Assembly (NCBI GenBank): GCA_937863995.1
Contig: CALMIK010000030.1
Location: forward strand, 1 to 54,101
DNA from: an uncultured Chelatococcus sp.
Lineage (GTDB): Bacteria > Pseudomonadota > Alphaproteobacteria > Rhizobiales > Beijerinckiaceae
Direction: 5' to 3'
DNA: 54,101 nucleotides
The notes under the pieces were generated by a model that saw nothing but the letters and a program-made list of their open reading frames with translations, was not told the origin of the DNA and ran no database searches. Shown here piece by piece: positions 1-7,048 of the stretch (position 1 is the first letter of the stretch; each line of letters opens with the position of its first letter). A program made the position numbers and the translations under genes.

Positions 1-637
1 GGCGCTTCTGCGCTTCCAACACTTCGAGGCGCAGCTTCGCGTGGTCCGGCAGCAGCGCGCCGCGCCAGTGGCGGGGGCGGAAGGCGGAAATGGGTGTCAG
101 CGCCAGCAGCGGCGCGTTGAGCGGCAGGATGGGGCCGTTGGCCGACAGGTTGTAGGCCGTGGAGCCCGCCGGCGTCGCCACCATGATGCCGTCTGCGATC
201 AGTTCGGCAAGGCGCACCTGTCCGTCGACCTCGACCCGGAGCTTGGCGGCCTGATACGTCTGGCGCGACAGGAACACCTCGTTGATTCCGTAGGCGCTGA
301 ACGATCGCCCGTCGATGTCGTGCGCCTGCATCAGCAGTGGGTGCACCACGCTGCGCCCGGCGCCCGCCACGCGCTCCAGCAGGTCGTCCTCGCGGAACTC
401 GTTCATCAGGAAGCCGACCGAACCGCGGTTCATGCCGTAGATCGGCTTGGCTAGTCCCGTGGCTGTGCTCAAAAACCGATGCAGCGTCTGCAGCATCAGG
501 CCATCGCCCCCGAGCGCCACGACGAGGTCGGCCGTTTCGGGATCGCGCGCGCCATAGCGTGCTTCCAGCCGCTGCTTGGCCGCCTGTGCTTCTGCCGTGT
601 CGCTGGCGACGAACGCGATGGAGGGTGCTTCACTCAT
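1..637 (-). CDS. nadK: NAD kinase (partial, C-terminus beyond window)
   Basis: This cytosolic enzyme phosphorylates NAD to NADP using ATP. I translated 212 codons with no stop; the frame runs off the left edge of the window, so the C-terminus is missing. The start is the ATG at 637. Visible family motifs are the GGDG nucleotide-binding motif (residues 43-46), [10 protein letters not shown] near residue 69, and [10 protein letters not shown] further on, in the right order for NAD kinases. No strong Shine-Dalgarno is seen before the ATG. The gene follows the small membrane-protein gene after 55 nt on the same strand. The family call is secure. Confidence 0.93.
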   Translation of the reverse strand, partial: MSEAPSIAFVASDTAEAQAAKQRLEARYGARDPETADLVVALGGDGLMLQTLHRFLSTATGLAKPIYGMNRGSVGFLMNEFREDDLLERVAGAGRSVVHPLLMQAHDIDGRSFSAYGINEVFLSRQTYQAAKLRVEVDGQVRLAELIADGIMVATPAGSTAYNLSANGPILPLNAPLLALTPISAFRPRHWRGALLPDHAKLRLEVLEAQKR

Positions 638-692
638 GCCGGGAATTTACGCCGGCCAAGCCGCTCTGGCAATCGCGACGCAGAATAAGCGC

Positions 693-1007
693 CTAGCGAT
701 CTTCCTCTCGGCGCTTGTCGGTGATGACGACGAATTCCGCATCGACGATGTCATCGCGCTCGCCGGCGCGCCTCACGGGAGTGGACACCCGTCCCCGGTT
801 GCGCCAGCGCGCGACGAGGCCGAGCACGAGGCCGCCGACCACCACGACCGGAAACAACAACAGAAAGGCGCCGGCCGCGACCACCACGAGGGTGAGGACC
901 AGCGTGATAGCCAGCGCGGAAACCAGCACCAGCTGCCACTTGGGGATGCGCACCATGCGCACGCGCGCGAATCCGAAAGGATCGCGGTGAAAAGGGTCAT
1001 TCGTCAT
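693..1007 (-). CDS. small two-helix membrane protein of unknown function
   Basis: The product is a 104-aa protein. I chose the ATG at 1007 because AGG lies 5 nt upstream; the frame stays open further upstream, but that part is basic and low-complexity. A soluble N-terminus of about 25 residues is followed by a long hydrophobic stretch (about residues 26-66), enough for two closely spaced membrane helices. A charged tail ends with several Arg, Glu and Asp residues. No catalytic motif is recognised. It lies between chaperone B and nadK on the same strand and may be co-transcribed with nadK. Function unknown. Confidence 0.6.
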   Translation of the reverse strand: MTNDPFHRDPFGFARVRMVRIPKWQLVLVSALAITLVLTLVVVAAGAFLLLFPVVVVGGLVLGLVARWRNRGRVSTPVRRAGERDDIVDAEFVVITDKRREEDR

Positions 1008-1153
1008 CCACACCTGCCATCGGCACCGAACCTGTTCGTCGAAACCATCGCGCCGGGGCCTGAGCCTGAAAGGCCTCCGAAGCACGGATGTGGTTGCCGG
1101 GCCGCGGCTTGACAAGAGCCGCGCGCAAACAGAAACCGCGGCAAGGATGCTGC

Positions 1154-1630
1154 TCAGACGCGCGTGGCAACCACATCATCGTCGCCGGAAAGGAGATTCG
1201 GCGCTGACGCGGCTGTGGCCGGCTTCAGCCCGCCCGCTTCGAGACCCTGACGCCAGGATTCGATCACGTCGACACTGACGTTGACGAACTCGTTGAAGCG
1301 ATCCTGCTCGAGCCCGATGAGGGAGATGGAGTTGGCGAAAATGACCGTCTGGTTTTCGCGGTCGAGGCCAATGGAGCCGGAACCGTTGAGGATACCGAGG
1401 AGATTGAGCTCGAGAAGATGGGCGTAGACGTCGAGATCCGGCTCCACCTCATGATTGACCAGCGGCGAGCTGACCAGGATGAGCTGTCTCTCCTTGTCAT
1501 AGAGAAAGCGGACAGCGATGGCGTCGAACAGCAGCAACGCCTCGTCCTCGTCGTCGAAGGCGACGTTTGCAAGTCCGATCGAGCGACCGAATCCGGCGAG
1601 CAATTCTTTGGGATCTGCAACGATGGACAT
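1154..1630 (-). CDS. CesT/SycE-like type III secretion chaperone (copy B)
   Basis: The product is a 158-aa acidic protein with the sequence pattern of CesT-family effector chaperones: an N-terminal amphipathic helix (ELLAGFGRSIGL), a beta-rich middle, the LLELNLLGI helix near residues 72-80, another beta stretch (TVIFANSISL), and a C-terminal helix with a Trp. It aligns without gaps over its full length to copy A at 3123-3599, with about 72 of 158 identical residues counted by hand. I chose the internal ATG at 1630 because it aligns exactly with the GTG start of copy A and gives the same length; an ATG five codons upstream (1645) is the alternative. It follows effector B in the same orientation. 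The family assignment is by pattern, not by search. Confidence 0.8.
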   Translation of the reverse strand: MSIVADPKELLAGFGRSIGLANVAFDDEDEALLLFDAIAVRFLYDKERQLILVSSPLVNHEVEPDLDVYAHLLELNLLGILNGSGSIGLDRENQTVIFANSISLIGLEQDRFNEFVNVSVDVIESWRQGLEAGGLKPATAASAPNLLSGDDDVVATRV

Positions 1631-1676
1631 GTCCGATACCGCCATTGACTGTTGAATTGCAGTGATACGAAACGCA

Positions 1677-1713
1677 CCCTGGCCCGGAAAGGAAAGTGCT
1701 TTCCGGGCCAGGG
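1677..1713. terminator. 15-bp perfect hairpin between effector B and chaperone B
   Basis: The arms CCCTGGCCCGGAAAG (1677-1691) and CTTTCCGGGCCAGGG (1699-1713) are perfect reverse complements around a 7-nt loop. The hairpin lies in the gap between the effector B stop and the chaperone B start. No clear T-run follows on either strand, so it may be an attenuator, a weak terminator or an mRNA-processing and stability element rather than a classical intrinsic terminator. Confidence 0.6.
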
Positions 1714-1800
1714 CCTATGGTTGACAGTCGCGGTAGCCGCGGCCGCAGCTACCTTGACCTGTGAGATGCGGCTCCAGCGGACGGTCCACCGGAACCATGC

Positions 1801-2694
1801 TTACATGTGCGGGCTCAAGGCGGACATCAGGCCAAGCGCACCCACCGCTGATGCACCATGGGTGCTTTGACGGCGCAGGGGGGGGCGTTGTCCCAAGGAT
1901 CCCTCAGCCTGGGCTGACAATCTCCGCTTCACAGCCGCGATTTTGTTGCCCGAACCGGACGGCCCGACGTAAACCCAATTCGCTGCCCGGGCAAAACCCT
2001 TGCCCCGGATGCTCTTCCGCTTTCCTCCACCGCCTGCTCGTCCCCGCTGACGCTCCGTGGGGAGTTCCTCTTCCGCTTTCCTCGCGAGACCCATCTTATC
2101 GTTCAGGCGTTGCTCGAGAATTGCGCGATTGCCCTTGAGGTTGCCGACGATCCAGCCGACGGCGCGTCCGATGGCAAGACCGAGCGCGGCTCCGGCGCCG
2201 GCGCCGGCCACTGTGCCGAGGCCAGGAATGAATGAGCCGCCGACAGCGCCGATCGCGGCGCCGATCGTAGCGCCCCACACCGAACCCCAATTGGCGTATC
2301 TGTCGCGGTACTTCGCCAGATCGTCTTCTTCGGATTTGCTCAGTTTCGCGTTCTTTTCGGCGTCGGTCAGCGTGATGGGTTCGTTCCTTGAAACTTCCGC
2401 ATACTCGCCCTCATCCGAAATATCGTCCAAAGACAGCAGTCTCGTCGATTCGCCTTCTTCCGCTTCATCAATGCTGCCGGCCGAGGCATGAGATGTCCGA
2501 AACTGCGCCTGGACGGAGGTCAGATCCGTGACCGTCCGATTAGACCGCCGGGCTGCGGCCCCGCTTCCGGTTGACAACCCGTCGAGACGGATCATTGCCA
2601 CGCCCTGCCCGCCGACACCGGAGAGCTTGGAATCGTCCTCAGATAAAAACGAAGGAACCCGTTCCAGGGGAATGTGATTGCCAACATGTGCCAT
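1801..2694 (-). CDS. putative type III effector B with glycine-zipper segment
   Basis: The product is a 297-aa protein of no family I recognise. Residues 1-75 are polar, Ser- and Thr-rich and lack a Sec signal, as expected for a type III secretion signal and chaperone-binding region. Residues 75-130 are highly acidic. Residues 137-188 form a Gly/Ala-rich hydrophobic stretch with GxxxG spacing (GATIGAAIGAVGG, GAGAGAALGLAIG) that could insert in a membrane. Residues 210-270 are strongly basic. The start at 2694 has GGAG 8 nt upstream. A chaperone-like gene follows, and effector A has the same layout. The effector role is inferred from context and composition only. Confidence 0.6.
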   Translation of the reverse strand: MAHVGNHIPLERVPSFLSEDDSKLSGVGGQGVAMIRLDGLSTGSGAAARRSNRTVTDLTSVQAQFRTSHASAGSIDEAEEGESTRLLSLDDISDEGEYAEVSRNEPITLTDAEKNAKLSKSEEDDLAKYRDRYANWGSVWGATIGAAIGAVGGSFIPGLGTVAGAGAGAALGLAIGRAVGWIVGNLKGNRAILEQRLNDKMGLARKAEEELPTERQRGRAGGGGKRKSIRGKGFARAANWVYVGPSGSGNKIAAVKRRLSAQAEGSLGQRPPLRRQSTHGASAVGALGLMSALSPHM

Positions 2695-3122
2695 AATTTA
2701 TACTCCGTCCCAATAATTGTATCATCTTAATTATTCTACGAATACAGGCTTAATTCTGACGTCCGTAATGCGGCGCGAGCCTGTTCGTCAATTTATTCAG
2801 ACAACCAAAACCGGCAGCGATATTAATGTTCCTGCTGCTGGAAAGGCTTAAGAACCGGATATCCGTACTCCGCAACCGCGTCCCTCAAGGTCGTGATGTG
2901 GCTTGGAATGCCCCCGAAGAAACCTTTTGAAAGCCTCATAATATGCCCCTAATCAAATACATAAAAATAATTTATAGGCCAAGTATAGCGCAAATTAGCG
3001 GAATGAAAAGCGGATTCGCATGCACCTGAAAATGCCTTTGCTATCCTTCGTTTTCCGGCCCTCGGACACGGTGGCGTGGACTGCGGAACGGTATGGCGTC
3101 TGGCATTTCGTCACCGCGTCAG
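2695..3122. other. AT-rich gap between cassettes A and B
   Basis: This 428-nt stretch is visibly richer in A+T than the flanking genes. It must carry the promoter for effector B on the minus strand. It also contains a 38-codon minus-strand open frame with a ribosome-binding site (listed separately) and, upstream of that, a TATACT hexamer. I looked for HrpL-type (GGAACC-N16-CCAC) and TtsI-type boxes and saw no convincing match. Confidence 0.5.
2823..2939 (-). CDS. candidate small protein, 38 aa
   Basis: The minus-strand frame starts with ATG at 2939 and ends with TAA at 2823-2825. AGGGG lies 6 nt upstream of the ATG, a good ribosome-binding site. A TATACT hexamer with a TTTTCA hexamer 16 nt before it lies further upstream. 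The peptide begins MRLSKGFFGG and contains EYGYPVLKPF; it has no obvious membrane helix or signal peptide. Third-position GC is about 62% (23 of 37 sense codons after the ATG), lower than in neighbouring genes. I do not recognise it. It sits between the two effector-chaperone cassettes on the same strand, so it could be a regulator or a small secreted component, or a chance frame. Confidence 0.35.
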   Translation of the reverse strand: MRLSKGFFGGIPSHITTLRDAVAEYGYPVLKPFQQQEH

Positions 3123-3599
3123 TCAGATGCGGATCATCGTGACGTCATCGTCGTCGGGCGGCGTGCTTGCCGATAGCTTTTCGATCGCGCGCGGAAAGTT
3201 CTCCGATTCGACGACCTTGCGCCATGCTTCCACGAGATCGACGCCTGCGGCGACGAAAGCGTCGAAGCGTGCCTGATCCAGCCCGACGAGCGAGATCGCG
3301 TTGCTGAAGATCACGGCCCCGGTGGCTTTGTCGAGCCCGATAGCCCCCGAATCATGCAGGATACCGCCGAGGTTGAGTTCGAGCAGGCTGGCGTATACGT
3401 CGACGTCCGGTGCGACCGCGTCATCGAACACCGGAGCGCTCAGCACGATCTGACGGCGCGCCGCGTCGTGGTGAAAATGCACGACGATGTCGTCGAAGGC
3501 GAGGTGGGCTTCCCCGTCGTTATCGAAGTTAACGCCTTCGATTCCGAGCGATCGGCAGTAGCCGGCGAGAAACTCATTGTGATCGATGGCTGGCGGCAC
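3123..3599 (-). CDS. CesT/SycE-like type III secretion chaperone (copy A)
   Basis: The product is a 158-aa acidic protein paralogous to copy B (1154-1630), gapless over the full length and about 46% identical by hand count. The most conserved blocks are PDVDVYA-LLELNL-GI, SGAIGLD and VIF-NAISL-GL, which match the helix and strand pattern of CesT-family chaperones. I chose the GTG at 3599 because GGAGG lies 5 nt upstream and because it aligns with the start of copy B. The frame stays open for 56 more codons upstream, but that extension is basic, low-complexity and overlaps a dispersed repeat, so I judge it untranslated. It follows effector A in the same orientation. Confidence 0.8.
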   Translation of the reverse strand: MPPAIDHNEFLAGYCRSLGIEGVNFDNDGEAHLAFDDIVVHFHHDAARRQIVLSAPVFDDAVAPDVDVYASLLELNLGGILHDSGAIGLDKATGAVIFSNAISLVGLDQARFDAFVAAGVDLVEAWRKVVESENFPRAIEKLSASTPPDDDDVTMIRI

Positions 3600-3738
3600 G
3601 CGATCCTCCGGACAAACCTGTTGACATGCGCCCCGCGCGACAGCGCTGCCGCGGAGTGGAGCATGGGTTAGCATCCCAGTGCGGAATGCCGACATCGTCA
3701 GCCGATGACGGCGGCTTCCGCCACGAGACGGCGCTCTT

Positions 3739-3777
3739 AAGCATTTCGACGTTTCGTCGAGATGCAAAAAACTTTCA
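3739..3777 (+). repeat. dispersed CGTTTC hairpin-family repeat, copy 1
   Basis: This stretch starts AAGCATTTCGACGTTTCGT and matches the minus strand of 18970-19010 at about 36 of 40 positions with one indel. The core CGTTTC-gtc is followed by GAGATG, a degenerate version of the GAAACG arm seen in other copies. It lies in the non-coding gap upstream of chaperone A. Confidence 0.5.
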
Positions 3778-3837
3778 ACTATCTGATATAATGCGTTTTA
3801 TTCGCGCACTGCGGCGCGCGTTTTCCTTGAAGACTAC

Positions 3838-4497
3838 TTACTGCCCCGCCACGATTGCGGCGGATTTGTTGAAATTCAGGCGTTTCTGTTCCATTGCGAA
3901 AGCGCTGTCGCCGATGGTGGAATGAACCGGAACGGCTTTGACGAATGACGCGCCTTTATTCCTCAAGTCCTGCACCTCTTCCGGCGTCAATATCCTGACG
4001 CTCACGACACGCGCCCGTACCGGCGTGCTTGCGGAAGTTGAATCAGCATGCATCGGCTGCGCCTGCCTGCTTGCGAGGGCCTTCCCCGCAGAACCGAAAT
4101 TGTCGGCGGTCTTGGCGGTGGCGTCAGAGCGGTTCTCTTTCGTGGAGCCGAGCAGCCAGCTGCCCAGCCCGCCAATTGCGCCTCCGATCCCGCCCAGAAG
4201 CATGCCAACGCCGCCGACGATCAGACCGACGACGGAGCTTGCCAAGGCCAGGGGGGCGAGAGCCCAGGAGGCGTCCATCATCGCGTCGCCTGCCTCGAGG
4301 AAGGCGTTCCCGGGCGCGACGAGGGTCTCCATGCCGCTGTTGGCGCCGGATTTCAGCGATTGCCAGAGCGACACTGTCCGTCCGCCGGAATCATGGCCTG
4401 TGCTCAGATTGCTCGTGTTCCGCGCCGGCGCGGAGGCAGCCTCGACGTTTCCCATCGGGGCCGGAGCGCCGGATCTAATGCCGCTTAAACCGCTCAT
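3838..4497 (-). CDS. putative type III effector A with glycine-zipper segment
   Basis: The product is a 219-aa protein of no family I recognise. The N-terminal 45 residues are Ser-, Gly- and Ala-rich without a Sec signal. Residues 78-117 are a hydrophobic stretch with glycine-zipper spacing (GLIVGGVGMLLGGIGGAIGG). The remainder is polar, with a possible folded end around ILTPEEVQDLRNKGASFVKA (170-188). The start at 4497 has AAAGGA 9 nt upstream. It is followed by chaperone A, and effector B has the same architecture: polar N-terminus, central Gly-rich hydrophobic segment, polar C-terminus. The two effectors do not obviously align outside that segment. Translocated-effector or translocator status is inferred. 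Confidence 0.6.
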   Translation of the reverse strand: MSGLSGIRSGAPAPMGNVEAASAPARNTSNLSTGHDSGGRTVSLWQSLKSGANSGMETLVAPGNAFLEAGDAMMDASWALAPLALASSVVGLIVGGVGMLLGGIGGAIGGLGSWLLGSTKENRSDATAKTADNFGSAGKALASRQAQPMHADSTSASTPVRARVVSVRILTPEEVQDLRNKGASFVKAVPVHSTIGDSAFAMEQKRLNFNKSAAIVAGQ

Positions 4498-4963
4498 TTT
4501 GCGTCATCCTTTCTTTGCTGCCGGTTTAGCGCGCGTTTGTCTGCGCAGGCATGCGCACTGCATTCCGCCCACCCGCCCGTGCCGGGACAAGCACAGGCGC
4601 GGTCGAATGGATCATGAGTTGTTGTGTGTAAGGAGATAAGTCTGAGTAGAATCGCGCAACCGATCGAAATATGCGCAGATACAGTGCATATACTCGTTTG
4701 AATTCGATTGAAATTTGAGTATATGTCACATCAATCTCCAAGCAATAGCGGAATACTAATCTGATGGTGACACCATATCATAATAGATACGAACGCTAAG
4801 ACATTTTTTTGCCATTCTCTCGCCTTCGGCAAGCCATGCTCATTCTTGCCAGTGTCATGGCGCAGCACGCTTCTGCCACCGGTAGCGGGGGCGCGACGCA
4901 TCGGCGTTGCTTGAAAATCGCCGCAGTTATGACACGATGCCGCCAGACGAAACGGAGGCAGCC
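4498..4963. promoter_or_regulatory. AT-rich divergent promoter region with two dyads
   Basis: This gap separates effector A (minus) from the agmatinase-family gene (plus). It contains the dyad CATATACTC (4687-4695) and GAGTATATG (4717-4725), 9-bp perfect arms with centres 30 bp apart, about three helical turns. It also contains ATGGTG-A-CACCAT (4764-4776) and a looser TATC/GATA pair (4776-4779, 4786-4789). These look like operators for a dimeric regulator. A 71-codon minus-strand frame here starts with TTG and has no ribosome-binding site; I do not call it. Confidence 0.5.
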
Positions 4964-5917
4964 TTGACCGACGATCCCATTCGCCCGCGCGCCACCGACA
5001 ACGCCTTTCTCGGCGAGCTGCGCGGCGGCTCGCATGAGCCGACTTACTCCGGCGCGCTCTCCTTCATGCGCCGGCGTTTCAGCCGCGATATCGAGGATGT
5101 GGACGTCGTCATCTGGGGCGTACCGTTCGATTCTGCCACCTCGAACCGGCCCGGCGCGCGCTTCGGGCCGCAGGCGCTGCGGCGCGCGTCCGCCATCTTT
5201 GACGGCGACCCGCAGTTTCCTTCCGGTCTCGATCCCTTCGACACGCTTGCGGTGGTCGACTGGGGCGATTGCTCGTTCGATTATCGCCATCTCGACCAGG
5301 TTCCCGGCCTCATCGAGGCGCAGGCGGTGGAAATTCTCGCGGCCGGGGCGCATTTGGTGACGCTCGGCGGCGATCACTCCATCACGCTGCCGCTGCTGCG
5401 CGCGCACGCAATCCAGCACGGGCCGCTGGCCCTCGTGCAGTTCGACGCCCATCAGGACACGTGGGACGGCGGCGGCGGGCAGTCGCACGGCGCCTTCGTC
5501 ACCCAGGCCGAGGCGGAGGGGCTCATCGATACCGGACGCTCGATCCAGATCGGCATCCGCACCGTCGCCCCCGACGATTTCGGTATCGAGATCATCGACG
5601 CCTACGAGGCGCGCGGGCTTGGCGCGGCGGGCGTCGCGGCGCGGGTGCGCGAGCGGGTGGGCGGCGCGCCGGCCTATCTCTCGTTCGACATCGACGCGCT
5701 CGATCCCGCCTTCGCGCCGGGCACCGGCACGCCCGTGGCCGGTGGGCTCACATCTATCGATGCGCTCATCGCGCTGTGGTCGCTGCGCGATCTCGACTGG
5801 CGCGGCGTCGACGTGGTCGAGGTGTCGCCGCCCTACGACCATGCCGACATCACGGCGATCGCGGGCTCGACCATCATCCAGCACTACCTGCAGATACTGG
5901 CCGAGAAGGCGCGGTAA
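4964..5917 (+). CDS. speB: agmatinase-family ureohydrolase
   Basis: This is a cytosolic binuclear-manganese ureohydrolase, probably agmatinase (agmatine to putrescine and urea), although guanidinobutyrase and related activities cannot be excluded. The metal-binding motifs are present in order: GGDHS, DAHQD, a downstream SHG, and SFDIDALDPAFAPGTGTP, followed by EVSPPYD. I prefer the TTG at 4964 because GGAGG lies 5 nt upstream, giving 317 aa, the usual size. ATG codons at 4907 and 4937 are in frame but lack a ribosome-binding site. It is followed by argC after 114 nt, consistent with arginine and polyamine metabolism. Confidence 0.88.
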   Translation: MTDDPIRPRATDNAFLGELRGGSHEPTYSGALSFMRRRFSRDIEDVDVVIWGVPFDSATSNRPGARFGPQALRRASAIFDGDPQFPSGLDPFDTLAVVDWGDCSFDYRHLDQVPGLIEAQAVEILAAGAHLVTLGGDHSITLPLLRAHAIQHGPLALVQFDAHQDTWDGGGGQSHGAFVTQAEAEGLIDTGRSIQIGIRTVAPDDFGIEIIDAYEARGLGAAGVAARVRERVGGAPAYLSFDIDALDPAFAPGTGTPVAGGLTSIDALIALWSLRDLDWRGVDVVEVSPPYDHADITAIAGSTIIQHYLQILAEKAR

Positions 5918-6031
5918 GGGCAGCCCGCCAACACCGCAGCCAGTGCTTGCGGCGAGCGCGGGGGATGAATACTTGACAAGCGGCGCGCAGGCGTCTCAAT
6001 GCCGTGCATTATTTTTTCGGGGGTGGAATAC

Positions 6032-6985
6032 ATGTCGGGTCAGTCATTCGCCGGATCGGGCGCCAGGCCGCGCGTCTTCATCGACGGGGAGGCGGGCACG
6101 ACGGGGCTCGGCATCCGCACGCGCCTTGACGAGCTTGGCCTTGTCGAGGTGCTCAGCATCGACCCCGCCCGGCGCAAGGACCCCGACGCGCGGCGCGAGC
6201 TGATGGCTGCCGCCGACCTGATCATTCTCTGCCTGCCGGATGACGCGGCGCGCGAGGCTGTGGCGCTTGCCGGCTCGCTCGGCGCCGATGCGCCGCGCGT
6301 GCTCGACGCCAGCACCGCGCACCGCGTGGCCGATGGCTGGACCTACGGCTTTCCCGAACTCGACGCGGGGCAGGCGGAGGCGATTGCCGGCGCTCGCCTC
6401 GTGGCCAATCCGGGCTGCTACGCCACCGGCGCCATAGCGCTGCTGCGGCCGCTGGTTAAGGCGGGGCTGCTGCCGGCCGATTTTCCGGTCAGCATCAATG
6501 CGGTCAGCGGCTATTCCGGCGGCGGCAAGTCGATGATCGAGGATTACGAGGCGGCGCGCGCGCCCGCTTTCGAACTCTACGGCCTCGGCCTGACGCACAA
6601 GCACGTGCCGGAGATCGCCGCTTACGGCCTTCTGGAGCGCCGGCCGATCTTCGTGCCCTCCGTGGGCAACTTCCGTCAGGGCATGCTCGTCAGCATCCCG
6701 CTGTTCCTCGATGATCTGCCGGAACGGCCCACTGCGAAGGACCTGCACAGTGCGTTCACACGCCATTATGGCACCGGCGGCGCGGTGACTGTCGCGTCGC
6801 TCGACGACCCGCAGACGCCGGGTCGCATCGAGGCATTGACACTCAACGACACCAACGCTCTCGACATCCACGTTTTCGCCAGCGAGGCACAACGGCAGGC
6901 CGTGGCGGTGGCGCGCCTCGACAACCTCGGCAAGGGTGCTTCCGGCGCGGCGGTGCAGAATCTGCGGCTGATGCTGGGTGTGTGA
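6032..6985 (+). CDS. argC: N-acetyl-gamma-glutamyl-phosphate reductase, type 2
   Basis: This enzyme catalyses the NADPH-dependent reduction of N-acetylglutamyl phosphate in arginine biosynthesis. The product of 317 aa fits the short type-2 ArgC family. The N-terminal FIDGEAGTTGLGIRTRL is the nucleotide-binding motif typical of this type, NPGCYATGAIALL holds the catalytic Cys, and AVSGYSGGGKSMIE follows. The ATG at 6032 is preceded by a G-rich stretch (gggggtgg) 5 nt upstream; an ATG at 5999 lacks one. Confidence 0.92.
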   Translation: MSGQSFAGSGARPRVFIDGEAGTTGLGIRTRLDELGLVEVLSIDPARRKDPDARRELMAAADLIILCLPDDAAREAVALAGSLGADAPRVLDASTAHRVADGWTYGFPELDAGQAEAIAGARLVANPGCYATGAIALLRPLVKAGLLPADFPVSINAVSGYSGGGKSMIEDYEAARAPAFELYGLGLTHKHVPEIAAYGLLERRPIFVPSVGNFRQGMLVSIPLFLDDLPERPTAKDLHSAFTRHYGTGGAVTVASLDDPQTPGRIEALTLNDTNALDIHVFASEAQRQAVAVARLDNLGKGASGAAVQNLRLMLGV

Positions 6986-7048
6986 CAGAACCTTGCGGGC
7001 GGTTGCGTTTCAAAACCGCCCGCGCAGTACCGTTACTGCCGCTGATAC

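Noticed and set aside
3787..3792. Perfect TATAAT hexamer on the plus strand
   Set aside because: No -35 element at suitable distance, and no plus-strand gene downstream; genes here are on the minus strand.
4526..4741. 71-codon minus-strand frame in the effector A upstream region
   Set aside because: TTG start without a ribosome-binding site. It overlaps the right arm of the dyad at 4687-4725, and its C-terminal half is basic and low-complexity.
2695..4906. HrpL- or TtsI-type promoter boxes before the effector genes
   Set aside because: I scanned both upstream regions for GGAACC-N15/16-CCAC and for tts-like sequences; only partial matches (an isolated GTCAG) were seen.
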